Assembly: GCA_900753135.1 (NCBI GenBank)
Contig: CAADXZ010000041.1
Coordinates: 1 to 19,655, forward strand
Length of the DNA stretch: 19,655 bases
Direction of reading: 5' to 3'
Origin: Clostridia bacterium
GTDB taxonomy: Bacteria; Bacillota; Clostridia; TANB77; UBA1234
Within the stretch, counting starts at the first letter, position 1. Each line of letters opens with the position of its first letter. The translations under genes and the position numbers were made by a program. Shown here piece after piece: positions 7,809 through 15,298 of this stretch. The notes beneath the pieces are model-generated. The model was given only the letters and a program-made list of their open reading frames with translations. It searched no databases and was not told the origin of the DNA.

Positions 7809-7837
7809 AATATATCATGTTTAATAGAAAACGTCAA
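7809..7837 (-). promoter_or_regulatory. Sigma-A promoter of the abrB-type gene
   Basis: On the minus strand TTGACG (plus positions 7832-7837) and TATATT (7809-7814) are 17 nt apart. Transcription would start near 7802, giving a short leader of about 27 nt. Confidence 0.82.
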
Positions 7838-7974
7838 TAGAAAAAAGTAAAAAAGTGGAAAAAAGTGTAAGAAAGTGTAAATCTTAGAATGAAAATAAAA
7901 AGAATCTTAATATGAAGAATTTAATATATATTTATAAAATGATTAAATAAATGCTCTGTGAGGAGAGATGAGAT

Positions 7975-8541
7975 ATGAATAAAATATGGCCGTGGCTAAT
8001 GATTATATCATTAATAATAGGAATGTTCAATGGAAAAGTTGAGGAAATGACAACTGGGGTGTTTGAATCTGTAAAAAGTACTATAGAAACTTGTATAAAT
8101 ATATTTGGAATTATAAGTTTGTGGTGTGGTCTGATGTATATAGCAGAAAGTTCAAAACTAATAGAAAAAACACAAAAACTTGTATATCCACTTTTAAGAC
8201 TATTATTTCCGGAAATTCCAAAAGATAGTAAAGCGATTGGTCACATAGCTATGAATATGACTGCAAATATAATTGGTCTAGGAAATGTTGCCACGCCAAT
8301 AGGATTAAAAGCAATGGAAGAACTACAAAAAATTAATCCTAAAAAGGATACTTTAAGCAAATCAATGTTAATGTTTCTAGTTTTAAATATGTCGTCTATC
8401 CAACTAATACCAACAACTGTAATCGCATTAAGAGCATCTGCTGGTTCAAAAAATCCCGCAGAAGTGGTTATACCAATAGCTATTGCTAGCTTTACTGCTG
8501 TTATAGTTGGCATTATGATAGTTAAATTTGTAAAGAAATAA
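7975..8541 (+). CDS. spmA: Spore maturation protein A
   Basis: A 188-aa membrane protein with about four predicted helices and the nucleoside-recognition (Gate) fold common to SpmA and SpmB. In Bacillus and Clostridium SpmA/SpmB are needed for full dehydration of the spore core. Family features seen are the N-terminal WPWLMIISLIIGMFNGKVEEMT, the GIISLWCGLMYIAESS helix, and AMNMTANIIGLGNVATPIGLKAMEELQ. The ATG follows GAGGAGAG. No clear sporulation-sigma promoter can be read in the 137-nt A-rich gap to the abrB promoter. spmB follows after 40 nt. The dacB gene that heads this operon in Bacillus is absent here. Confidence 0.95.
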   Translation: MNKIWPWLMIISLIIGMFNGKVEEMTTGVFESVKSTIETCINIFGIISLWCGLMYIAESSKLIEKTQKLVYPLLRLLFPEIPKDSKAIGHIAMNMTANIIGLGNVATPIGLKAMEELQKINPKKDTLSKSMLMFLVLNMSSIQLIPTTVIALRASAGSKNPAEVVIPIAIASFTAVIVGIMIVKFVKK

Positions 8542-8581
8542 TTCAGTAAAACATAAAACTTTTTAGGAAAGGAAAAAACAG

Positions 8582-9109
8582 ATGAAAGTAATTGAATATA
8601 TATCTTATGCAATGATTCCATTTATAATATTATCAATACTGTTGTTTGGCGAAAAAAGAAAGATATCTACATATGATTGCTTTATTGAAGGGGTGAAGGA
8701 AGGTTTTAGTGTAATAGCCAAAATGTTTCCAACAATGTTGGCTGTAGTAATAGCGATTAATTTATTTAAAAATTCTGGTGCAATGAATTTGTTTGTAAAA
8801 GTATTAGAACCAATGGTTTCGATATTTAAAGTTCCAACAGAAGTTGTGCCAATAGGGTTAATGAGAAGTATTTCAGGTGGTGGTGCTCTTGCAATTTTGA
8901 CAGATATATTGAAAGTAAATGGTCCAGATAGTTTTGTTGGAAAAATTGCTTCAACCATAATGGGAGCTAGTGACACTACTTTATATGTATTGGCAATATA
9001 CACTGCAACAGTTGGAATAAAGAAGACAAAGGGAGCTTTATTAATAGGTTTATTTTGTGATTTAATAGCATTTATAATGGCGGTTGCTATTTGGAATGTA
9101 ATTGTATAA
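8582..9109 (+). CDS. spmB: Spore maturation protein B
   Basis: A 175-aa membrane protein, the partner of SpmA. Typical stretches are EGVKEGFSVIAKMFPTMLAVVIAINLFKNSGAM, PTEVVPIGLMRSISGGGALAIL and ASTIMGASDTTLYVLAIYTATVGIKKTK, which are the conserved SpmB/Gate segments. About five helices are predicted. The ATG follows AGGAAAGG by about 6 nt. It ends the spmAB operon; only a weak 5-bp hairpin lies before the convergent gene on the minus strand, so some read-through into that gene as antisense RNA is possible. Confidence 0.95.
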   Translation: MKVIEYISYAMIPFIILSILLFGEKRKISTYDCFIEGVKEGFSVIAKMFPTMLAVVIAINLFKNSGAMNLFVKVLEPMVSIFKVPTEVVPIGLMRSISGGGALAILTDILKVNGPDSFVGKIASTIMGASDTTLYVLAIYTATVGIKKTKGALLIGLFCDLIAFIMAVAIWNVIV

Positions 9110-9134
9110 GAAAGCTGAAGATTTCTCGCATAAA

Positions 9135-9281
9135 TTAATGTTTTTTTGTGTAATAGGAAAGAAAATCAATCACAGAAAAAAGCAAGTCTGGATAGAAGAC
9201 ACTTACGCTTAGTATAACCAGAAGTGTTACCCAAAAAGCAGCTTTTAAGAATTTCCACAACTCATTTTCTAGTCTTTCCAT
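9135..9281 (-). CDS. Small one-helix membrane protein (48 aa), unrecognised
   Basis: A 48-aa protein beginning MERLENELWKFLKAAF, with one hydrophobic segment (about residues 14-38, including VTLLVILSVSVFYPDLLF) and a basic end (YYTKKH). The start at 9281 is set by a strong AAGGAGG ending 9 nt upstream on the minus strand; the frame stays open further upstream but that would include the ribosome binding site. It has its own consensus promoter and a long structured leader, which makes it a real gene despite its size. I do not recognise a family. A regulatory membrane peptide or a toxin-like peptide are both possible. It is convergent with spmB (25-nt gap). Confidence 0.65.
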   Translation of the reverse strand: MERLENELWKFLKAAFWVTLLVILSVSVFYPDLLFSVIDFLSYYTKKH

Positions 9282-9410
9282 TATGAAGCCTCCTTGATTT
9301 TTTTGCCATACCATGGAAAATTGCAAAGCAAGTATGGTTCTTGCAAAGCAATATCTCTAATGTGCTAGCCTTCCATAAAGGACCACCTAGCAAGAAGCAC
9401 AATATAAGAT
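9282..9410 (-). promoter_or_regulatory. Structured 5' leader of the small membrane protein gene
   Basis: About 129 nt lie between the predicted transcription start (near 9410) and the ATG. In plus coordinates: stem 9361-9366 with 9396-9401 (TGTGCT / AGCACA) competes with stem 9363-9368 with 9387-9392 (TGCTAG / CTAGCA); GCAAG 9328-9332 pairs with CTTGC 9340-9344; CCATAC 9306-9311 pairs with GTATGG 9332-9337, just before the ribosome binding site. The last two also exclude each other. Competing stems are what a riboswitch or attenuating leader would show. I match it to no known riboswitch class. Confidence 0.45.
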
Positions 9411-9416
9411 GAGAAT

Positions 9417-9445
9417 ATTATAGCACATTTTACATAATATTACAA
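9417..9445 (-). promoter_or_regulatory. Sigma-A promoter of the small membrane protein gene
   Basis: On the minus strand TTGTAA (plus positions 9440-9445) is followed after 17 nt by a perfect TATAAT (9417-9422). The predicted start is near 9410, an A on the minus strand. Confidence 0.8.
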
Positions 9446-9569
9446 TAAATAGAAAAACTAAGTAATCACACAATAAGATTTATATAAAATGTCATTTTCA
9501 TTTGATTAAAATATGAATAAAAGATTATTAATGAAAAATATTGATTTAAAGCCGAATTGTATTGGCGAT

Positions 9570-9586
9570 TGTCGAAAGATGTCAAA
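9570..9586 (+). promoter_or_regulatory. Tandem Spo0A-box-like heptamers
   Basis: TGTCGAA at 9570-9576 is an exact Spo0A box. TGTCAAA at 9580-9586 differs from it at one base. They lie in the same orientation with a 3-nt gap (10-nt period), the spacing used by Spo0A dimers at known targets. They end 18 nt before the -35 box of the cluster promoter. The rest of the non-coding stretch from 9446 to 9569 is A/T-rich and shows nothing I can name. Confidence 0.5.
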
Positions 9587-9604
9587 ATTACTGAAACGTT
9601 TTTG

Positions 9605-9633
9605 TTGACTTTTTGAAAAAAACTAACTAGAAT
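9605..9633 (+). promoter_or_regulatory. Sigma-A promoter of the Tad-like cluster
   Basis: TTGACT (9605-9610) and TAGAAT (9628-9633) are 17 nt apart. The start would be near 9640, about 29 nt before the first ATG at 9669. Confidence 0.8.
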
Positions 9634-9668
9634 GAGCTCATAAAAACAAAAACAAGGACGTGAAAGTC

Positions 9669-10499
9669 ATGATAGATATACTACTATATATTTTGTTTTT
9701 TATTTTATCATATATGTTAGCAAACAAAATTATTATTTTCTTAAAATCAGATAAATACAAAAAGCGAAATAACTTAAGTTATGTAACAAAAGACTATTCT
9801 CTAAAAAAACTTTTTTCAAAATTTAATTTTTTAAAAACCAAGGAAGATTTTTTATCGAAGCAAGGATACCCATTAAAATTAAATGCAATTTCATATTATG
9901 TTTTAAAAATGTCATTAGGACTTTTATTATTTTTGGCGGGAAGTATTAACTACCATTCAATTTTTGTTGCAATAATATTTTTTATTATTGGATATATTTT
10001 TATAGATATTTACATTCTAGCAAACAAAAAAACGCGCGATAGTGAAATATGTGTAGATTTGTTAAATGTCATAAATTCAATCTGTTTGCAATTATCTGCT
10101 CATTTGACTCTAAAAGATTCTTTAAAAAGGCAATTTGAAAATTGTAAAAATAAAGATTTCAAAAAAGCCATTCTAGAATTTTCAATGAAATATGAATTAT
10201 CAGAACTAAATATTGATATAGCTCTTGATGAATTGAAGAACAAGTTTGATATTCTCGAAATCAACATGTTTTGCAATTCTTTAAAAGAGTATAACAAAGT
10301 AGGAGATATTATTGAAATATTAGAAAATCTTTCTAATATGTTAAAGGTTAAGTATATAGAAAAAATTAAAGAGGCAACACGAGTTAAAGTTCTATATATA
10401 ACATTTGGAGTAATTGTTGCACTAGGCAATATTGTTTTACTTACGTTTTATCCTTTGTTTACTTCAATAGGACAAGGGTTTAATACAATTTTTAATTAA
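9669..10499 (+). CDS. TadB/TadC-like type II secretion F-domain membrane protein
   Basis: A 276-aa inner-membrane protein. A first helix covers residues 2-23; two closely spaced helices cover about 77-112; a cytoplasmic helical domain (about 117-240) has the T2SSF pattern (CVDLLNVINSICLQLSAHLTLKDSLKRQF, then LDELKNKFDILEINMFCNSLKEYNKVGDI); and a last helix covers 242-265. Such proteins form the platform on which a pilus or secretion ATPase acts. I prefer ATG 9669 because AAGGA (9654-9658) is 10 nt upstream, while the GTG at 9660 is almost touching it. It heads the cluster behind the promoter at 9605-9633. Only one F-domain protein is present, whereas full Tad systems have two (TadB and TadC). 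Confidence 0.8.
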   Translation: MIDILLYILFFILSYMLANKIIIFLKSDKYKKRNNLSYVTKDYSLKKLFSKFNFLKTKEDFLSKQGYPLKLNAISYYVLKMSLGLLLFLAGSINYHSIFVAIIFFIIGYIFIDIYILANKKTRDSEICVDLLNVINSICLQLSAHLTLKDSLKRQFENCKNKDFKKAILEFSMKYELSELNIDIALDELKNKFDILEINMFCNSLKEYNKVGDIIEILENLSNMLKVKYIEKIKEATRVKVLYITFGVIVALGNIVLLTFYPLFTSIGQGFNTIFN

Positions 10500-10516
10500 A
10501 ATAAGGAGATGTTTTT

Positions 10517-10708
10517 ATGAAAAAACTAAAAGAAAAATTAAAAGAACAAAGAGGATCTGAAATATTGCAAGTTATACTTATTGCAGGAATATTGTTGGTA
10601 ATAGTAATAACAGTTTTCTATCCTCAAATGGAAGGATTATTTAATAATATGATGACGACAATATCTACATGGTTTGAACGTACTGGAAGTGCACCATTTA
10701 CTGTTTAA
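10517..10708 (+). CDS. Flp-like small pilin subunit
   Basis: A 63-aa protein with a basic N-terminus (KKLKEKLKEQRG), a single hydrophobic helix (about residues 16-36) and a short polar end. The layout matches type IVb Flp1-like pilins: a class III leader ending in Gly13, then a mature helix. The acidic residue is at Glu15, only two positions after the glycine, instead of the usual fifth position, so processing may be non-standard. The start follows AAGGAGATG with normal spacing. It lies between an F-domain protein and a CpaB-like protein, which supports a pilin role. It is probably the major subunit because it is the shortest and most pilin-like of the three one-helix proteins in this cluster. 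Confidence 0.7.
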   Translation: MKKLKEKLKEQRGSEILQVILIAGILLVIVITVFYPQMEGLFNNMMTTISTWFERTGSAPFTV

Positions 10709-10723
10709 TATTTGGAGGATAGT

Positions 10724-11437
10724 ATGAAGAATAAAATAACATTGCTTGGTCTTACAGCCTTGATAACATTGGTAATTTTCTTTGTCTCAACATACATTCA
10801 AAAGCAAATGATAGATTATGAACCAACTATATCGTGTCTTGCTTTTAAAGAAAAAGTTGAAGCAAATGAAAAAATAACACAAGATATGTTTGAAAAAGTA
10901 AATATGCCAATCTCTTTTTTGGCAACAACAAAAATAGTACAAGACTTTTCAGAAGTTGATGGTTTGTATTTAAAAGATAAAGTATATAAAAGTCAAATAG
11001 CAATAAGAGAACAATTTGATACAAAAGAAAATTTAGCAATATATGAAATAGAGCCAGGAAAAGAAAAAATTGCAATAAAAATTCAAAGTGCCGAACATGG
11101 AATATCGTATTCCATCAAAGAAAATTCTTTGATTAATGTATACGCAACGCTAAAAAATGAATATGCAAATACATTCTTGACAGAGAACGAAAGACTAACA
11201 CTTGGTGATGAATATGAAGGATATACAATAATAAAAATATTGGATAAAACTAAGGTTTTAGGAGCCTTTAATAGTGACGGAATAGAAGTTAAAACTCCTG
11301 ATGATGGTAATATAGATACCGTGCTAGTTGCAATAACTCATGATGAAGCAAAACAAATAAATCTTTTAAGAGAAATAGCAGTATTTAATGTTACTGGTGC
11401 TACAAGAGAGGTGGAGAATGAAAATATACTTTATTGA
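10724..11437 (+). CDS. CpaB/RcpC-like pilus assembly protein (SAF domain)
   Basis: A 237-aa protein with one N-terminal membrane helix (about residues 5-24) followed by an external part. The segment around residues 45-60 (EKVEANEKITQDMFEKVNMP) is the start of an SAF domain, as in CpaB/RcpC of Tad systems; a beta-rich region with DTVLVAITHDEAKQINLL follows near residues 200-220, which resembles the RcpC/CpaB C-terminal domain. CpaB proteins help gate or cap the pilus channel and may bind wall material. ATG 10724 is chosen because GGAGG at 10714-10718 is 5 nt upstream; an in-frame TTG at 10712 would overlap that site. The end overlaps the next gene by 20 nt, so the two are translationally coupled. 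Confidence 0.72.
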   Translation: MKNKITLLGLTALITLVIFFVSTYIQKQMIDYEPTISCLAFKEKVEANEKITQDMFEKVNMPISFLATTKIVQDFSEVDGLYLKDKVYKSQIAIREQFDTKENLAIYEIEPGKEKIAIKIQSAEHGISYSIKENSLINVYATLKNEYANTFLTENERLTLGDEYEGYTIIKILDKTKVLGAFNSDGIEVKTPDDGNIDTVLVAITHDEAKQINLLREIAVFNVTGATREVENENILY

Positions 11438-11741
11438 TATAAAAGAAAAATACTTAAAGCTAAAAGATAAGCTAATATCGGCAGGAATAGAAAATATTGA
11501 AGTAAAAGATTCTTATAGTTTTAGATGTACAAAAAATGATTTTGTAATTTTGCCTGAATATATTGAAAATAACGCTGAAAATGACTTGCTAAAAAAATAT
11601 AGTAATTTAATAATCATAACAAATAAGAATGATGAGAATACTATTTGGAAACTTGCAAATGAATATAAAACAAAAGATATAATATCAAGCAAATGTAATG
11701 ATGAATATATAAGCAAAAGAATTGCAAAAGCAATTTTGTAG
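11418..11741 (+). CDS. Small receiver-like protein, possibly a stand-alone CpaE-type N-domain
   Basis: A 107-aa soluble protein with alternating strands and helices (MKIYFIDIKEKYLKLKDKL, then DFVILPEYI, then NLIIITNKNDENTIWKL, then TKDIISSKCNDEYISKRI), the pattern of a response-regulator receiver or the degenerate receiver at the N-terminus of CpaE/TadZ. The conserved acidic pocket and phosphorylatable Asp of true receivers are not evident. No MinD-like ATPase domain follows, so it would be a truncated or stand-alone version. ATG 11418 is preceded by GAGGTGGAG and overlaps the end of the CpaB-like gene by 20 nt. The assignment is structural guesswork; the gene itself is well supported. Confidence 0.5.
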   Translation: MKIYFIDIKEKYLKLKDKLISAGIENIEVKDSYSFRCTKNDFVILPEYIENNAENDLLKKYSNLIIITNKNDENTIWKLANEYKTKDIISSKCNDEYISKRIAKAIL

Positions 11742-11753
11742 AATGGAGAATGT

Positions 11754-13004
11754 ATGAAAAGAAAATATGTTATTGCAATAATAATTTGCACTTTGTTTTC
11801 AAAAACTGTATTTGCAGGCGACACACGACTTATAGATGTTGAGAATCATTGGGCAAAAGAAACAATAGTAAAAGCTGTTCAAAATAATGTAATAAATGGA
11901 TATGGTGATAATACTTTTAGACCAGATAATAATGTAACAATTGCAGAGTTTTTGAAAATGATAATTAGTGTTAAAAACTATAAGTTAGAAAGAGTTGGCA
12001 ATAGTGTGTGGCCGGATTTTTATATAGAAACAGCAAAGAAAAATAAATTAATAACAAATGAATATTCAGACTATAACGCCTTATTAACAAGGTATGATGC
12101 TGTTAATATAATATCTAATATTATAGATTTAAATGATGTAAACAAGAGTAATATTCAATTTAAAGATTTAAAAAGGGAGTATAAAACAAATGTACTAAAG
12201 CTTGTAAAACTCAATATTGTAAATGGGTATTCTGATAAAACTTTTAGAGGAGAAAATACCATAACACGAGCTGAAGCAGTGACTATATTAAGCAGAATGA
12301 TTGATGCTCAAAATAAAAATAGTATTTATAAAACATATGCACCTCAAAAAAGAGTTGATTTATCAAATTATAAAACTTCTGACAATAGTATGGAACCTAA
12401 TTATGAAATCGAAAATAATAAAATTCTTATTTACGATAATGGAAAGTATTCTAATAGCCAAGAGTACAAATTAAATAATAATATCATAAATGTTTCAAAA
12501 GTAGTGCAAGAAATAGAATCACTTATAAGAGATAATACATACACCGAGGTAATTTATTCACCATCTAAATATACTATTAATCAATTAAGAATTTCTCATG
12601 GTGAAAATAAAAAAGAGATAGAAAATGGTGGTGCAGATTTTGTTTTTACATACTATGAAAACATGTTATATAAATTAGCTGAATCATCAGGAAAGAATGA
12701 ATTTAATAATGATTGCTATTTAAAAATTGAACTGATAAAAATGTGGCGAGATTATTCGGATTATTTAAATAAGATATATATAGATGAGTACAAGAAAGAA
12801 ACTTTTTTAAGGATTCTTGAAATAGAATTTGGATATCAGCAAGCGGAAGATATACTTGAATATATGATAGAAAAAAGTATTAATTATGTTTCAAATGTTG
12901 GCAGAGATAAAGAATATGCGGAAGTAAAAAAATACGGAAAATATGTAATTTGTTTTTACCAAAAAGAATATGAGCATCCTGTATTTTACATTTCCAAATT
13001 TTAA
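11754..13004 (+). CDS. Secreted S-layer-homology (SLH) domain protein
   Basis: A 416-aa exported protein. A signal peptide ends near Ala21 (VFA-GD). Three SLH repeats follow: residues about 26-70 (DVENHWAKETI ... NGYGDNTFRPDNNVTIAEF), a weaker one about 85-125 (DFYIETAKKNKLI ... LLTRYDAVNII) and about 138-182 (FKDLKREYKTNVLKLV ... NGYSDKTFRGENTITRAEA). SLH domains bind pyruvylated secondary wall polymers, so the protein should be fixed to the wall. The remaining 230 residues are polar, unrecognised and lack repeats. The ATG follows GGAG by 7 nt and lies 12 nt after the previous gene. Within this cluster it could anchor the assembly to the Gram-positive wall. Confidence 0.85.
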   Translation: MKRKYVIAIIICTLFSKTVFAGDTRLIDVENHWAKETIVKAVQNNVINGYGDNTFRPDNNVTIAEFLKMIISVKNYKLERVGNSVWPDFYIETAKKNKLITNEYSDYNALLTRYDAVNIISNIIDLNDVNKSNIQFKDLKREYKTNVLKLVKLNIVNGYSDKTFRGENTITRAEAVTILSRMIDAQNKNSIYKTYAPQKRVDLSNYKTSDNSMEPNYEIENNKILIYDNGKYSNSQEYKLNNNIINVSKVVQEIESLIRDNTYTEVIYSPSKYTINQLRISHGENKKEIENGGADFVFTYYENMLYKLAESSGKNEFNNDCYLKIELIKMWRDYSDYLNKIYIDEYKKETFLRILEIEFGYQQAEDILEYMIEKSINYVSNVGRDKEYAEVKKYGKYVICFYQKEYEHPVFYISKF

Positions 13005-13078
13005 AACAAAACGATAGTTTGTTTGAATAATGTTTATTCCATAGATTGTCTATCTGTGAAATTTAAATTGTACTTCAA

Positions 13079-13108
13079 AAAGAAGATGTTCCCCAAAGCA
13101 TCTTCTTT
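13079..13108. repeat. Perfect inverted repeat between the SLH gene and the next gene
   Basis: Arms aaagaagatg (13079-13088) and catcttcttt (13099-13108) enclose the 10-nt loop TTCCCCAAAG. On the plus strand the hairpin ends in only three T before AGAAG, so it is a poor terminator; on the minus strand it is followed by TTTTT. It sits in the 131-nt gap and may act as a partial stop, an RNA-processing point or a stabiliser of the upstream message. Confidence 0.6.
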
Positions 13109-13135
13109 AGAAGAAGTATTTGAAAGGTAGGTATA

Positions 13136-14779
13136 ATGAAAAAAGTTATAATTTTATTTTTAGTAGTAATAAGCATAGTTCCAAGTTGCATATACGCATA
13201 TTCAAGTGGATTTGAATATATGATAGATGCAATTCAAATAAAAAGTGTCAATATAAATGGAATGAAGTTGAATGAAGAAATATACGAAAAATATAATATG
13301 TTTGTATATGGTTCTCCACTAAATGTTAGTAATCAGAAGCAGAAATGGAAGACAACTAAAAATGGAAATTGGACATTAAATGGAGGAGCGTGGCGAGGAA
13401 ATGGAACAAGAGGAGAATACTGGATATTGGGTGAGGACTATACAGGAAAGTTAGTACATAATGAAATATATCCAGACGATTATAATTCGGGAACATCTCC
13501 GTTGAATTGGAATTACAGAGAGATAAAAGATGCATTAGAGTCATGGAATGATATGACAAAGTATCAATATGATATCCAACGAGATTATATGTTGAACAGC
13601 AAACTTTCAAGATTTGGAATTGAATATGATTTAACACCGTTAAAAATTGGATTGAATAAGGCAAGAGTTGAAAGTTATGCAACGTGGAAAAGTGCAGGAA
13701 GCGTATATACAGAAAAACCAGGAGAGGGGAATATTTATTGGGTTGCTACATTTTCAATAAAACCAATGGCAGCAGATGCAAAGTTATATAGTACAATAAC
13801 ATTACCAAATGGAAATGATTACATAGTAAAAAAAGACCAAGATATGATAGAAATTCCATTGAGTTTTGGAGCTTTTGTTGAAGGATTAAATGAATATGCA
13901 AAACCAGAACATATAAAGATTATAGAATCACAGTTAAAAGTAAACGGTATAAATAAAAATTTAATTAGTGAAAGTAGAAAGACCAATATTTCAAAAGATG
14001 ATGTGATAATAGTAAATAGAAAAGATTACAATTCTGATGAAATAATAATTGAGCTTGAATGTAATTCTTTTTTATCAACGTACTTTGTATCAGACCCAAC
14101 TATGTATGCGACTACCAAAGAATATATTAAAGTGAAATTTGAAAATGAAAAAATAGAAAATCCAATAATAAAAAATGATAAAGAAGCACCAAGAATATAT
14201 TCATGTTCAATAAAAAGAGTCTCAACAGATTCGTATGGTAGAGAGCAATTAGTTGATTTATATCAAACAAAAGATGGAAAAAGAAATTGTATCTGTGCAG
14301 GTCAAGTTATAAAGATGGAAGTAGAAACTTCAGAAGATGCTAGTGGTGTATATTTTAACTTTGCTGGTGGAACTTCTATAAAGACGTTAGATGATATTAC
14401 AAAGAGATTTGAATGGGATGAGCCAAGAGAAAGAAAACAAAAAACAAGATATTCTAGTTTAAAGGCTTTAAATAATGCATATAAATTTCCAAAAGAACTT
14501 TCATCAAAAATAAGAAATGGCAGAAATATTTACACAGCGACATATGTTATTCCATACGGTACTACACAGACTTTACACTCATGGAATTCATTAAGAGATA
14601 TTTCAAAAGATGGATTTAAAATAGACGAATCAAAACTATTTACTAGAAAATTGAGTGCATATACTGTGGTGTTTACAGCATATTCATCGGATGGAAAGAG
14701 AACCAAAACATATTCGCTTGATGTGGCAGATAGATGGGACGAATTGTACAATAGAGATATTTCAAAATATCTTAAGTAA
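13136..14779 (+). CDS. Large secreted protein of unknown function
   Basis: A 547-aa exported protein. The signal peptide runs to about Ala21 (CIYA-YS); Cys18 is not in a good lipobox because of the proline before it. The mature part is rich in aromatic, Asn and Lys residues and looks mostly beta-structured; there is no second membrane helix and no SLH or sortase signal at the end (RDISKYLK). Residues 85-110 (WTLNGGAWRGNGTRGEYWILGEDY) are glycine- and tryptophan-rich. Cysteines at about residues 359, 384 and 386 could form a disulfide or bind metal. I recognise no domain. The ATG follows AAAGGTAGG. Its place between the SLH protein and two pseudopilin-like proteins suggests an external part of the same apparatus. 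Confidence 0.8.
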   Translation: MKKVIILFLVVISIVPSCIYAYSSGFEYMIDAIQIKSVNINGMKLNEEIYEKYNMFVYGSPLNVSNQKQKWKTTKNGNWTLNGGAWRGNGTRGEYWILGEDYTGKLVHNEIYPDDYNSGTSPLNWNYREIKDALESWNDMTKYQYDIQRDYMLNSKLSRFGIEYDLTPLKIGLNKARVESYATWKSAGSVYTEKPGEGNIYWVATFSIKPMAADAKLYSTITLPNGNDYIVKKDQDMIEIPLSFGAFVEGLNEYAKPEHIKIIESQLKVNGINKNLISESRKTNISKDDVIIVNRKDYNSDEIIIELECNSFLSTYFVSDPTMYATTKEYIKVKFENEKIENPIIKNDKEAPRIYSCSIKRVSTDSYGREQLVDLYQTKDGKRNCICAGQVIKMEVETSEDASGVYFNFAGGTSIKTLDDITKRFEWDEPRERKQKTRYSSLKALNNAYKFPKELSSKIRNGRNIYTATYVIPYGTTQTLHSWNSLRDISKDGFKIDESKLFTRKLSAYTVVFTAYSSDGKRTKTYSLDVADRWDELYNRDISKYLK

Positions 14780-14790
14780 GGAATAAGAAT

Positions 14791-15282
14791 ATGAATAGTA
14801 GAGGAAATGTTATAATGATAGGAACAATATTTGTTGCTATAGCATTAGTTGTTCTTACATTTATTATTGCAATATTCATGAGTCATATAAATAGTGTGTT
14901 ATATAGTATTAAGCTGGATATGTATTCCATGAACAAATCAGCAATTATAGCAGTAAATAAAAATATCACAAATACAGATAATTTTTCATACAGCAAAGAA
15001 GCATACAAAGAGGAGTTTTTAAAATTATTAAAACATAATTATGAGTTGAATGATAATTTTTCAAATGATAAAAAATTAATAACCCATATTGATGTTGAAG
15101 AATATGATGTTTATATAAAAAATAAAAAAGATACTTTTACTAAAAAAAGATCAAGTAACAGAGTTATACATACTGTGTTAAAGGTAAAAGTTAGACCGAT
15201 TATATTAAAAGAATTCTTAGAAAATATTTTTGTGTTTACAGTACACGAAGATGTAAATTTAAATATGGTTACTGAATATTAA
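14791..15282 (+). CDS. Pseudopilin/TadE-like one-helix protein
   Basis: A 163-aa protein with a very short polar N-terminus (MNSRGN), one long hydrophobic helix (about residues 7-35) and a mixed polar domain of about 125 residues. The layout, a basic residue and glycine directly before the helix, is that of TadE/TadF minor pilins or pseudopilins. No conserved Glu at position 5 of the mature part is seen. The ATG follows AAGGAATAAG and lies 11 nt after the previous stop. It pairs with the next gene, which has the same layout, as TadE and TadF pair in Tad loci. Confidence 0.55.
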   Translation: MNSRGNVIMIGTIFVAIALVVLTFIIAIFMSHINSVLYSIKLDMYSMNKSAIIAVNKNITNTDNFSYSKEAYKEEFLKLLKHNYELNDNFSNDKKLITHIDVEEYDVYIKNKKDTFTKKRSSNRVIHTVLKVKVRPIILKEFLENIFVFTVHEDVNLNMVTEY

Positions 15283-15298
15283 GGTAAAAGGTGAAAAT

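Noticed and set aside
9282..9326. N-terminal extension of the small membrane protein to 63 aa
   Set aside because: The extension would translate through the strong AAGGAGG site and the structured leader; start at 9281 is far better supported.
9282..9410. Leader as a T-box because of GGTGGTCC
   Set aside because: The T-box core AGGGTGGNACCGCG is not matched, the downstream gene is not an aminoacyl-tRNA synthetase or amino-acid gene, and the length is too short.
9660..9668. GTG 9660 as the start of the F-domain gene
   Set aside because: The AAGGA site is only about 1-2 nt away; ATG 9669 has workable spacing. It is kept as an alternative only.
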